From: Marsupella aquatica
Taxonomy: Eukaryota > Marchantiophyta
Direction of reading: 5' to 3'
NCBI GenBank assembly: GCA_973895155.1
Contig: OZ316891.1
Coordinates: 7,068,001-7,132,000 of the forward strand
Length of the DNA stretch: 64,000 nt
Shown one piece after another: positions 13,321 through 24,968 of the stretch. The translations under genes were made by a program, and so were the position numbers. Position 1 is the stretch's first letter. The number at the start of each line of letters is the position of its first letter. A model generated the notes under the pieces. It searched no databases, had not been told where the DNA came from, and saw only the letters and a program-made list of their open reading frames with translations.

Positions 13321-13480
13321 GTCTTGAGAATGAGTGAAGGGACCTTCTCGAGTTGTCTGATGTGTGGGATCTTTGACAAGTCCAGGAAAAGAAAAATTCT
13401 TCCTTGAGAAAAGTGAGGGACCCTTGTCCTAGTTGAGTAAGGTGTGAGATCTTTCGCAAGTTCAGTAATAGAAAATTCCT
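13321..13480. repeat. Diverged tandem duplication, about 80 bp x2
   Basis: Two adjacent copies share 'cttgagaa', 'gtgWgggaccctt', 'tgWgatcttt' and 'aagtYcag-aaaagaaaaattc' type text at 13321-13402 and 13403-13480. Confidence 0.65.
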
Positions 13481-13671
13481 GGAGCTTTCGAGGTGCATCA
13501 CTCGTAAGAAAGGATTGCTAACTGTGTACTGTAGCTTGTGCATCAGGCTGACGGTGGAATCTGTGCAGACTGATAACCGTGGTATCCACTGTACTGGGTT
13601 CTTTAGTGAGATGCTGCAGTCAGTTACCTCTCACCGCTCTTGATTTTAAAGACCCCCAAGGTCAGATATTT

Positions 13672-13897
13672 TACAGTACTTGTGTTTCGTCGCGCCGAAC
13701 TGCCGGTACATAATCATGTCAGGCGCCTCATCAGATAGATACCGTTTTGCGGTACGTGCGTTTTGTTGTGCCGGTACACTATCTTGCCACTCGTCGTCTC
13801 AACAGATATTTTTTGGGTTCTTGAGTTTTGTTGTGAAGCTACACAATCACGCTCCCGTACTCGTTCATCGTCACCACAGTGCGCGTCTGAGATATTT
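13672..13897. repeat. Degenerate repeat, about 75 bp x3
   Basis: Three successive segments each run from 'ttttRcRgtac' through 'gtttYgtYgYgccg', a 'tacaYaatca' block and 'cagatat'. Similarity is low but ordered. It lies 3' of the COR27-like gene. Confidence 0.5.
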
Positions 13898-15781
13898 GTC
13901 GATTGGGCTGGCTGATGGCTGTGTCAAATACAACGTTTGCATCCGCACTACAATTCTCCTCTTCGTTATCCTGACAGCTAAATTGGCTTCAGTCAAAGTT
14001 AGCTATCACTCAAACAGTGACCCAACATGATGAATTCTCACAACTACTCTTTACATTAGTCAAGCCGACTTACTGCATTTTATACCCATCTTACGAAACA
14101 TGTTCACCATACTAACTCGACGGACATAATCCTAGGACGTTTTCTCCGGATTCTTGACGATGATTGAAACTGTCTAAAGAGGCCACTGAGGAAACCCCAG
14201 ATTTACAATGGCTCTGTGTCCCCTTTTAGTGCCACTACGCAGGTCCAGTTCCTGACGAGGACCGTAGACATTCCTCACACACATAGTTATTGGCAGATGT
14301 CCAGGTCCTGACTTCTTCTCTTTGACATTCCTCACAAACAGGATTGCTCCCACATTACCATCTCCTTCCAAGGAGAATGCCCAAGCGTAGCTCTAGGAAA
14401 GACGGACCTTCCATCATGTGGAAATACTCCGAGGTATAAGTTCTCTTGAACGACTAGCATACAAACATCTGCAAGCAATGGTATCGACTGAACTATTAGA
14501 ACACATCTCACAGCGCAGATCTGTATAGAAAGCTGCTTTGCTTGCTAGTGCCATTTGAGTAAATGTCAATTCATGTATCTGACAAACACTTTGCTCTCAA
14601 ATTCCAAATTAAAGTCAAATATTTTCTCTTGTGTCCGTCAGTATTCTCTTGGAATAATCATTGGGATGGGTTGTCCTAAGAATGAAAGGGCTCTCCCTAC
14701 CCATCCTAGCACATTGGGCTACATTAAAAGTAGCAAAGAAGGTGTGCTCCCAGTCTCTGTGAACAGCCTGGCCTCTCTGCCCTGCCCTACGCTCCATGGT
14801 ACGAAGCCATTCACGAGAGAAAGCAGCAGTAAGCATTGAAGCTTACCTCTCTAGAACTGAAATGGATCCGACCTGTTCATACCCTGAGCAATACGCTCCA
14901 TCTCTTCAGTTTATGAGCGGTGAGTTCCTCGGTATCCATATCTGGGGAACAGACCAAGCATTCAATACGATACATGGCAAAACACCTCGATTCTCAAGAC
15001 GTCTAGCAGATCCGTAATCCTTAACTTGTCTTAAGCTCAAGTCTGTTCTTCATTGTACTCATCTGTATCACTTCAAGAGTCCTCAAAAATTCACCTTCAC
15101 CGCGAATCTCTACATTGCCTAGAATCTCTTTACCAGAATATCTCTCCCACGGTCGTACCTGCGCTAGCTCGGCTACTGCCCAAAACCTGGTCGAATCCCC
15201 CAGTCGTTACAATCTGGTTCTAGGTGTACACAAGCATTGTAGAGTCCCATGTAAAAACCTTCGATCCAACTCATAAAAGGTGAGTTGTATCCGGATAGGC
15301 GCAAAACTACAGCCTTCCACGGAGCGATAGGAAGTGGGTAAGGACTCCGGAGTACCCAAACAATACTGACAAGGAAGAAGCTGCTATCCAGATTCGGAAC
15401 CAAAAGTATTGCCATCAGGGAGCAACTCTATATAGAGAGTGCCACAGACATGAACTTCACCTGTTTGCGTTTCAAAATTTTAATGAGAAAAATGGGCTGT
15501 ACAAATCCGAGGTTCAACGATACATTACGGCCGACTGAAAATCTTCCGATCAATCCTGGCAAGCAGCCTCGAGCGCTCTGGGAACAACTATACACCTATA
15601 TACTAAAGTCTAGCAAGTGGCAATTGGCCAAAAAAGTAAACTGAGATCAATGGGTGATAAGCACCATATTCTAATCCTCAGCTGTTCACCTCCGTCCCCG
15701 ATAACCATGTTAAAGTGTACATACAGTCTTCACCAAGACAATGCCGTCCACCTGACATAATTAGCTGCAAAGAACTCATTT
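13898..15781. other. Spacer 3' of the COR27-like gene
   Basis: Contains short ORFs on both strands, the longest about 94 codons, without recognisable domains. Part of it may be a long 3' UTR of the minus-strand gene ending at 15782. I could not join any of it to neighbouring exons. Confidence 0.4.
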
Positions 15782-18332
15782 CTAATCGCAGTTGCCTTTG
15801 TTTGGCAATTCGTGGTCTCTAGCGTCTTTGACACTCCCAGAGAGTACAGCTGGTTCTACCAAAACGTTGCACTCGTTGTGCAGTCGTCGCCGGGGACCTA
15901 CGCTTCCCCATGTAAAGGTTTTAGAAGCACGAGGGCTTCTCCTGAGCAAAACTTCGAACTCCTCCTCCTCATCAAAACCCGAATCTGCTTGATGACTAGG
16001 AGCATTACATCCCGTAGATTCGGCAAACTGATTTGCACCTGAGGTCCCTTCTCCAAAGTCTCCTTCGGGTAGTCGCTTAAGGAAGATATCTTGCCGGGAT
16101 TTACGGTCATCGGACTTCTTAAAAACCTCTTCAGAAGCGCTTCCCTTGTTACTGGTCATAGTAGGTTCCTTCAAAAACGAGACAAAATTTGTTTTCTCGG
16201 GCACGCCTCTAGGTGTTGTTTGCAGAGTGTCATCACGATTCGTCTCCTCCTCTTCTACCAGCTCCTGGTTCAGATCAATCCATCTGTTCACACCTCCAAG
16301 CTGCTGGTGCTCCTCCTTCAGCGACTTCTGCTTGAGAACAAATTGCTCATCCAATTCAACATCTATTTCCGCAAGCAAGCGCTGGGTTGCCTTGAGCTTC
16401 TTCGGTCGGTACGGACCATCTGCAGAAGTTGTAAGAAGCCATCAGTACAGAAAACACAAGGGCAACAAATTAATTTCAACGAAAATTGTAACTAATATTT
16501 GAGGATAGGAGGACAGCGGATCCTATTTCACGTCTTAGAAATGCAAGAAAACTTACCGCTACCAGGATCCAGATTGCAATTACGCTTCTTCGCTTGAATA
16601 CTAGTATCCGCTCTGACATGAGCGCTGGTTGACGCGTGATGTTGGCTTTGGTATCGACTACTCCAGGCAAGAGGAACATGGGACCCTGTGTCGGGGTTGT
16701 TCAAATCTGGAATACTCTCCTTCACTTCCTCTTTTACATCTCCGTTCCCAAAATTGCCAGCGCTGTAAGCTCCATCGACGAAGCCGGTTGCTGGATTGCA
16801 TGCTTCTGCATCCTGACCTGCACCAACACTTCCGTGACTTGGAGTGGCCCCTCTCGGGTTAAAGTGCTGTATCCAAGGACTAAGGAACACCGACGGTGAT
16901 GGTCCATATGTGTGCAAGATTTGAGGTCTATAATACTCTCTTTGATCATAGCACCCTCTTTGGAGAGATGTGAATAACTGCATTGCGTAAAAGGCAAAAA
17001 CATTTGTTAGAATGCAAACAGAACCAGAGGAAGCCTCTCGACAGAAAATTCTTGAAAAGGAAAAAAAACTGAAGAACACACTGCATTGTAGGACCCACCT
17101 CGGAGCGGTATGGATTGCCATACATCGGACGGGATTCGACACAATCCTGGTCATCTACCCCGGATGCATCGATCGTATGATAGTCCTGCCCAAACAAGCT
17201 TTGCACGAACGTTTGCTCCATGGAGTTGAGGTAGGAATAATGCTTATCATCTGTCCAAGCTGGGCCGGTGGATTCGTCCATCTTCTGCCCCTGTGCACAT
17301 ACATCGAATTAACAATTTCAACGACAGCCAGAGTCCAAAGATAGTGGTCATGGTTGTACCAGATTGCCACAAACCTCATATGCTACACAAGAATGACGTC
17401 AGTATTCCCTTCACTTGTCTCATTGGTAAGCCCCGGAAGAGTAGATGCAGGAGATTATTTTATTATTCCTCACAAAGCCAGGCCTAATAAGAGGGCCTAA
17501 ATGATTTGAGTAAATAGACACACACCTAGAGTGGCAAGGGAAAGGAAGAAGCTGGAACAAACGCACTCTTTGGTAAGACATGGAGAAGCAAGAGTACAAT
17601 AGCGGATTCAACGCGGGCGAGAAAGAAGGTAGAATGCGCAGAGGACGACGTCTACGTGCAGTCGAATGCTTCGCAAACCACACCAAACACCCAAGTCGCA
17701 TGAATTGCTTCAACAAATCAACGACGCTACTCGAGCCAAGCCAAACCAAGCGAAGTAGAGCAGCCAGCTACACATGATCTCAAAGTCGAAGACCAAACAG
17801 AAACATCTTCATGCATGCAAGAGTGCGCTTTAGCACCGGTGTATACCGCATTGATGCTGTTCTCTTGCTCATCGTCAAACCCATTTGAGTGGTGGCTCCC
17901 TTCCGGGCGTCTGGCCGTTTTCCTATCACGCGTCCGCTCACATTCTCCTTCCTCGTGCAATTTCGAGGCTGCCTCGTCATATGTCACAACGGACCCCCCT
18001 GAAGGACATCTCTTCATATTTTTGTCCTCAAAAGCTGGCGAAACTGCATCATCCCCACAATCGTCCTGTGGCACGTTCGACGAGGCGTCCGATTCCATTG
18101 AGCTTTCTGAGGCCACTGATTCCGCGTAGTCGCCATTATCTCCCTCCCCCGAATTCTCGGTGTTCTCTACAGTCTCAACTATCTCTGCCGCTCGCTTGAA
18201 TGCTGGGGAAGATGACGGAGGAAGATCAATAGACGCCAGACGACATTTCTCCACGTCCTGATCCCTAATAGACGTAACAGCGTGCCCAGCCCTGTCCAGC
18301 TTCCCCGGCATCGCCCGCAGAATTGGCTCCAT
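15782..18332 (-). CDS. COR27-like: COR27/COR28-like regulatory protein
   Basis: Four coding exons on the minus strand: 18332-17772, 17290-17099, 16977-16557, 16419-15782. Lengths total 1812 nt, giving 603 residues plus TAG. The ATG at 18332 is chosen because an in-frame TGA lies just upstream. Exon 2 carries WTDDKHYSYLNSMEQTFV, which matches the core motif I know from plant COR27/COR28 (W-T-x-E/D-K-H-x-x-Y-L-x-S-M/I-E-x-x-F-V). Exon 3 has SVFLSPWIQHF, also seen in that family. The rest is acidic and probably disordered, with a Ser/Glu-rich N-terminus and a basic stretch RPKKLK at the start of exon 4. In flowering plants COR27/28 are small nuclear proteins linking cold, light and clock signalling; this one is much longer. 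Function here is inferred from two motifs only. Confidence 0.7.
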
Positions 18333-19749
18333 CTCACCAATCTGTTCCACTTTTCCTCAGCGTCGCACGACGGAAGCCCCTCAAAACCACAGGGCATGTG
18401 CCATCAGCAAGCCCCACCTCGGGCCTCTGCGAATCTTAAGGGAGGGAGACAGGAGTGACAAGCGAGCACCCTAAACTCATCCGAGACGCTAACTTGGAGT
18501 ACGCCCTATCTCCTCCCACTCAATCGCTCCAGGAGCCTCCATCACTGCAAGATAATCCCAAGGCAAGACCAAATCCTTCACCAACACCCAATTCAAGCTA
18601 ATCCGAGTTCAACAACGCGGGGACCCAGACATACCTCTAACCCCGAATGTTATCAACGAGAAGGAGATCTCGACTCAAAGGATTTGACCGGCCCCTCTGG
18701 CAAGATCGGTGCAAAAGCAATCAGCTTTCGTCAGCGGCCAAGCTCTTAGCTTTCAAAGTCTGTCATGAGAATAGAGCAAGCTATCCTTCCAACGCGGACA
18801 GAAACAGTGACAAGGAACACGTCTCCAAAAATATCCCCAACCCCCGCGAAACATAGGTCTAGCACAACGACAGCCGGATGCCGACGGCCGAACCTTGACA
18901 GCCTGCGAACTAGAGATCGCCGGTGAGAGAATCTCCCTCAACCTGATTACGAAAGCTGCAGTACAACAGTCGCACCTACAGTAAGACGCAACAACTGGTC
19001 CTCATGCACCAGATCAAATTCCTTTCTCTTCGTGACACTTTGATTCGCAAGAAGTACCGCAGGCTTCGTCCGGTCGACTGGTTCAGGTTGCATGCAGCGC
19101 CGCACAGGTCACCACCTCGAACAATAAAAGCCGAGAAACCCCATCACTGTAGAGAAGCTAACTCCAATAATCTCCTTCCCTAGCCTCAACTAACGGCTGA
19201 GGGTCCTTGTTGTTGCACTGCAAAGCACCACGCTGCTTCCTCGCTAACACTGAGTCCCTTTCATCCTTCCTCCTTTTTCTTGTCATTCGAGGTCTATCCC
19301 CTCCCTCGGACAACAACCTGTCAGCCCAATCCCAAATCAAACCCTTTCGCAGTGTTCCGCTAATAATCCTCTCTGTTCTCCTCTTCTGCTACTGTATCTT
19401 CTCCACAATCAGGTGCACGCTCGACCTTACACGTTGAGTGATTGACTGAGTGACGTCGTCCCCATTTCTTACTGATTCATCCATTTCTCCATGAGATTCT
19501 TTCTCTCCATTTCCCCGCTTCGTCCTCCCTCTTCGCTCGCTCGACCACCAGCGACAATCTGTCACGTCCTCGGCCCACCACCCGGCCCTTGCATAGCAAA
19601 CGATGGACAGCAAAATAAAAGAAAGAAACTGTAGTGAACAAAATCAAAATGGACAGAGACCCTTGTGGAGTTGTGGCGAAACGGGTAGTAACAAATCAGT
19701 GAGTGACTCACAGCTGAAGGAGTGGGAAAGTCCAGATAGTATGAAACAG
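18333..19749. other. Upstream region of the COR27-like gene
   Basis: 5' flank (transcription runs toward lower coordinates). No convincing TATA box, CRT/DRE cluster or perfect evening element was identified. Short ORFs in several frames look like chance. Confidence 0.4.
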
Positions 19750-19758
19750 TCTCTCTCT

Positions 19759-19803
<45 letters not shown>
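19750..19803. repeat. (CT)n / (GA)n microsatellite
   Basis: About 54 bp of CT repeat interrupted once by CGCG. It lies about 1.4 kb upstream of the COR27-like start codon; on that gene's strand it reads as GA repeats. Confidence 0.95.
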
Positions 19804-19807
<4 letters not shown>

Positions 19808-20103
19808 AATGCGACTCGACTCGACATCTACATTTCTTCTCCCTCGCTCTGCTGACGGAGGAAGGCAAAGGCCAAAAGCAGTGACCCAGTCTTCTGCCTG
19901 CGTGTACCCATCAGCATTGGACGACCTTCCGAGCTTTGTGGCTATGGCGGACGGAAGTGAGCTTGCCACCCAGCCACGGTGCCAACCCTGCCGGTCCGGC
20001 CCGGGCCTCGCCTTGCACGCCTGCCCTTCGCTTGCTTTTTCCCCCGGGCAGGAGGCCGGCGCTCAGGAAACGAGCGGAAAATGCAAAACACGTTTTTTGC
20101 TAA

Positions 20104-20255
20104 CAGGTTCCCCAAAATAATTGGCGCTAATATTAGTAATTTGGACCCCCAGTTCAGGGAAAGAGACGAAAATCCAAAACAGGCTTCTGATTAACCTGTT
20201 CCCCAAATGACCAAAATAATCGGTTTCCATTGGTAAATTTGACCCCATTTCCTAT
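20104..20255. repeat. Diverged duplication around 'gttccccaaa'
   Basis: Two segments, about 20104-20155 and 20197-20255, share 'aac-aggttccccaaa', 'ccaaaataat-ggY' and 'taaWtttgaccccca' text in the same order. Confidence 0.55.
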
Positions 20256-20394
20256 ATGGAACTAAGTACTGTAACTTGCAACAATTAACCTGAGGTCTCT
20301 TGTCATTGGCTCTGCCTTACCCCAGTTGGAATTTCCCTACACCCTGCTTGTGCCTTCCTTCATCCAGAACCCACGCAGGGGAGGGGGTTTTGAG

Positions 20395-20870
20395 AAGCAA
20401 CACAAGGGGTGCAATTTAGTAACGTTTGTGAGTCTCTTTTGAAGTATATAAGGAGCTTGGAACACTACCCTCTTGACCCCTTCACATTTGTCTCGAGCTA
20501 CAGTACTTCCCCTTTTCTCGGAAAAAACTGGTGGCATAAAATTTGAATTTGGAAGCTGACTTTGCAACAATTAGAGATCTGGGTTATCAACAAGGAGGAC
20601 AATAATTGCCAATTTTTTCTCCATCCAGTTTATTCAAAGATTTTAGGCTTCAAAAAAAGATCGAGGTTCTTTTTGAAAGTAAAGAAGGAGCTCAAGACAT
20701 GAGTCTGTAGACACCTTCACATCTGTCTCAAGCTCCTTCCCAACTCTTTGATAAAACTGGAGTGAACAATTTGAATTTGGAAATTGAGTTCTAAACATTA
20801 GAATTCCCCGTTAACACATCAAGGAAGATTGCCAAATTTTCTCTCCATCCCATTTTTTCACAATTTATTG
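20395..20870. repeat. Diverged tandem duplication, about 240 bp x2
   Basis: Copies at about 20395-20638 and 20639-20870 share, in order, 'agtRtaWaRgagct', 'caccttcacatYtgtctc', 'aaaactggWgtg', 'tttgaatttggaa', 'attgccaa-ttttYtctccatcc'. Divergence is large, so the duplication is old. Confidence 0.7.
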
Positions 20871-21597
20871 ACTGAAAAAAGCACTGGAAAATACACTCTT
20901 ACACACTCTACTAAACCCATAAATCCTGAGACATTTCCTTGAGGGACCCCAGACCAAAGTGTTTTCCCCAACCAACCCCATGAGGTTTGGGGCACATAAG
21001 CAACAATTTTTCTTTTCGGGGTCCATCAAATAAATAAATGTCTCATAAATCCTTATGCCCTTTTCATCTTCCCTTTTCATCCGGGCAGGATGGGGAGCCC
21101 AAGGAAAAAGCGCAGAAAAAATCCCTCGCTTTTTATGTATGTACGAAAATATTAAAAAAATAAACAAATAAAAAGATCCGACATCGGGGACATACAGCAA
21201 AGCGCCATAGAGGTGTAAGTAAGTAATATTAATAACGCTTTACCACGGTGAAAGCCAGGATATTTCGACTTCCTTAGCGGTACAAAAAGCGCCCATCCCC
21301 ACTGGCGGCCAATCCCGTGGCTGCAAAGGATTTTTATGTCTAAATCGCTCTCCAGATTCTTCCGAACCCACGCTCATCCTGACCTTTAGATCAGCAACCA
21401 AGCGTGGAGATTGGTGGGTTTTTGTTAAATAAGAATATAAATATTCTCCTGGCATGGTGATCACATTGGTTTACCCCAGAAAAGGGGTTCGTCTACAGTT
21501 GGGGCCTCTCGTTATCATCGTCAGGCCCCACAGGCAGGGAGGATCCGGCGGTCCGTGGCTGGAGACTCCTCGTGCTATAGAAGACCGGTATTAGTAA
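20871..21597. other. Intergenic; no gene seen
   Basis: AT-rich spacer. The 111-codon minus-strand ORF here has a simple hydrophobic and Lys-rich make-up and no recognisable motif. Confidence 0.45.
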
Positions 21598-21867
21598 CCG
21601 TGGGGTTTGTCATCCTCCTTTGTTGGGGTGGGAGGGGGGCTCGGGGCCAAGGAGAGGGCCAAAGCATGGAGTGATTTTTTTAGTTTTGTGATCCTTTCAG
21701 TTGTTGGGGTGGAAAGGGGGCAATGAGAGGGCCAAGCATGGAGTGATGTCTTAGTTTTGCGATCCTCCTTGTTGGGGTGGGAAGGTGACAGGGGGAGGAC
21801 CAAGCATGCACTGGTTTTTTAGTTTTGTTCTTTGTAGTAGGGCCAAGGGGAGGGCCAAGCATGCACA
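21598..21867. repeat. G-rich minisatellite, about 70-80 bp units
   Basis: Three to four degenerate copies of a unit made of 'gttggggtgg', 'agggccaagcatg', 'gagtgat' and 'ttagttttg-gatcct'. The minus-strand proline-rich ORFs across this segment are the repeat read in frame. Confidence 0.8.
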
Positions 21868-21954
21868 TCCTAAACCCTAAAACCAGTGGATCCTAAACCC
21901 TAAACCCATCAGCCCATCCGCCCACCCTACCACCCTAAACCTTAAACCTTACAC
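21868..21954. repeat. Interstitial telomere-like motifs
   Basis: Several copies of the plant telomere repeat CCCTAAA, exact or one base off (cctaaaccctaaa at 21869 and again at 21892; ccctaaacc near 21933), with spacer sequence between them. It directly abuts the G-rich minisatellite. Too short and interrupted to be a chromosome end. Confidence 0.7.
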
Positions 21955-22674
21955 TAAGTCAAGAGGGCCCTACCCATGATTTAGTGCTACTTACTTGCAC
22001 TAATTTTGTTATAGCACTAATTTGGCGTGCATAAATTTGTGCTATTTTGGTCTCAAGAGTGGAAAAATAGTGAAAACTTTATTTTGAAAAGTAAACAAGT
22101 ATTATTGTTACTTTGAACTCATGATCATATGCATCAAGATCATTGTTACTAACACCAATTGGATTGTAACACCTATTCTTGCATAACACTAAATGCATTG
22201 AACAATCTAGGCAGCAAAAAATCAGGAATACTTTATAGCTACATACTAGGTGGAACCCACATCTTGTCCGTGATAGACCATTGAAGAGTCCATTAGCCAA
22301 ATTCAGTTCCTTGACAATACAGAACGAAAGGGGGACAAGCACTCTTAAGGTCATGTAGTAGTTTAGATACTGTATGAGTAGGGCTTTTATAGGGTCAAAT
22401 GCACGAACTGTTCATAATAATCCCAACAAAGATCTCTCAGGCACAAAGATATTTTGAGACAGCTCTTGTGGCACTGCTGCTATGGTGGTGGGGTGTTCCC
22501 AGTCAGCAAATCCTATATTCTTACATGGGAGTCTGGGAGATACTTGCCTTAGTGCAATCTCGGTTGACCTTAGAATCTTAGCATTTGCATCACAAAAGTT
22601 TTTGAGGTTTCACAAGAACTCTGAATATTTTGCTAGTCAATTTATTGCCTAAGGAGATATATAGGGTTTAGGGT
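21955..22674. other. Intergenic; no gene seen
   Basis: AT-rich spacer with short ORFs only. A reverse-complement telomere-like 'tagggtttaggg' occurs near 22661. Confidence 0.45.
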
Positions 22675-22870
22675 ATATATACCGAGTCAAAGGGCAGAAA
22701 CACCAGACCAGGAGACAGTGTCCCAAGGGCACAACAGCCCAATTAAAAGAGGGGGGGGGGGGGGGGGGGGCGGGTGGAGCCCCAAAGAAAACCAAAAGGT
22801 ACAACAAGCTCTGAGGGACCTAAAAAAATTAGAAGAACCGTGACCAGAAACTAACAGGCAGCAAAGAAGC
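22675..22870. repeat. Dispersed repeat, copy A, with 20-G run
   Basis: Begins at 'tatatataccgag' and runs through 'aagggcagaaacacc', 'gaccaggagacagtg', 'cccaagggcacaaca'. The same ordered words recur at 38140-38230. A homopolymer of 20 G occupies 22751-22770. Confidence 0.6.
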
Positions 22871-24968
22871 CGAAAAGCTTAACACCCTATGATTGTGCGG
22901 AGAACTGAAAAGTCTGATAAAGCTCTGGAGTAAACCGCATATGAGTGTACTAGTGTGAACTTATTTTGAATTTTTTGGCAATTTTCCCATTTTGAAACCT
23001 CAGTAGAAGTTATGAGACTCATCAAATTTTCATTGCAATCAACAAGAGTTGGCTACTATCTTATCATCCCATCCTATTGTTCAAAATTGGAAAGTAAACA
23101 TGGCATCACCAAATATCTGAAGATAAATATGGCATCAAACCTGGGATTTAAGGTGAAACCAAAGATAACATAAACCCCCTGGCCAAATCCCACTTTTGGG
23201 AGTTAAAACCCGCTGAGTCTCTTTCTATGACAATCTAGTGCTCATAAGCTCAAGGATCATTGACATCCATCAAACATTCTACAACTCCAAACTCAATGGA
23301 ACTTAGATGGCTAGGGATGGTTGAGAAGTATAATATTACTTGAGTTACAGGACATAGGACTTTTGGGATTAAGAGTTTGGAGTACATCAAACACTATAGT
23401 GTCCTATCCCAACCATTCTGGCCAATTGCCTGTTGACAAATTGTAATCTTGGCAGTAAAAAAACTTCTGGCCATTCCCTGAAAATGCTGTTTTGTCACCT
23501 TGGCCACCCTCCTCGCAAGTCCTCCCCACACACCCTCAGCTTCACTGTCCCATGCCTCCCTAATCGTGTAACACATGGGCATTGGGCTTGTGGACATAGA
23601 AAGTGTTAATTGAAGGGACAACTTGTTTGGCAAGCACTGTCGGAAAAAGATAATATGTTGCAAGTAGCCACAACTTTGAGGTAGGGCTATGGCGACACCT
23701 CCCAAGGCTACTTAGTAATGCATAGTTGGCTTTCAGCGACCACAGTAATATTTCAGTGCACAACAACACCAGAAGTTTGCCTTCAATCCTGCTAGGACAG
23801 TAAATTTGTCACTGAATGGATAGTAAATTTGTCACTGAATGGATAGTTTTCACGTCGATTGGGCTAGCAAAACTTTTGGTTTGCGTGTAGGCTGGCTTTA
23901 TGCGTTGCTTCTTTGTGGTTGCCTTCTTTAGTTCTCATTGGATCACTCCATTCTGTGCACCTGGTTTGCTGGTGGTGTCCCACGTGGGCTTGCAACTGTT
24001 CTTTGTCCGCACTTCATTACTTTGTTGAAGTATATATTAACTTTCCAGGCCCCCCCCAAAAAACCGCTTCCACTCCTACTGCAAGACTCATTTGAAGTGA
24101 CGCCCTCTCGTAGCTTAGCTTTGCAAAAAGTAAGACAAAGTTTCCGTTCAGAAATGGCTTTGAGCTCAAAACTTCTCTTCAATATATATAATTATCTTCT
24201 TTATGGTCAACTCCAAGCCGTAGATATGGAACCCATGATCTTGCATTACCCTGAAGACTCCTAAAGTGTGAGAGTTTAGGAAAGCTCTTCTGCTAAAGGG
24301 AGGCTTGGGATATACAGTCTGTGACGTAACCTCAAGAAATTAAGACGTCAGGAAGCAATCCCAATGTCGAACTTTACGAACACATACAAGACATGAGATT
24401 CAATTAGATCAGAGACTTTCGTTTCGTGGATGACGCAAAAACAGTTCATCCATGGTATGGAGAAATCTGTAATCAACGCGATGTGCATGCTCACCAAAGT
24501 TTCTCGTAGCCCATCTGTGTGTTTATGCAGAATGGGTTTGAGTTGTAGCATTTCCCTCTCCGAGAAACCTGCTGCATATGCATAACTCGGGGACAAATGC
24601 AAAAGTCCCATCTTAAACGCCTTTGAGAAACTACAGTATGCAATGTCATTGGAAAAAATGTCTGTAACACATCCCTTGCAGACCTCTAGTTCTATGCGGG
24701 AAATCCTCAAAATAGGCATGTGAGACTCCTGCAACGGCTCACACCTTGTTGATAGAAGGAGCTTTGCATGTGCTCAAATCCTCTATTTTCAGCAGGGGTG
24801 TGCTGTCATTGTGGTTCTGAGTATCCATCTAGGAAATAACCAGAAGTACCTTCAGAAATAAATAGCACTACTTTTGCAGCACGTTGCTTTCCATAGGGTT
24901 TAAAATGTTGAGAAAACGTTAAAACTCTTACTTTTCTGTAGTCGAGCATCTCACCAAAAGTCATTGCA
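22871..24968. other. Intergenic; 23-bp tandem pair inside
   Basis: No gene recognised. A 23-bp unit, 'agtaaatttgtcactgaatg' plus 'gat', is repeated exactly at 23799-23844. The part nearest 24968 is probably the 3' UTR of the minus-strand hydrolase. Confidence 0.5.

Noticed and set aside
13898-15781. ORFs of 65-94 codons as genes
   Set aside because: Several overlap on opposite strands, none has a recognisable motif, and no consistent splice chain was found.
16528-17154. 208-codon minus-strand ORF as a single exon gene
   Set aside because: It is exon 3 of the COR27-like gene extended through the intron; the splice phases fit only the four-exon model.
18330-18350. Upstream start of the COR27-like gene at 18350
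   Set aside because: That codon is GTG and an in-frame TGA lies just above it; the first ATG is at 18332.
21591-21868. Proline-rich minus-strand ORFs
   Set aside because: They are the G-rich minisatellite read in two frames.
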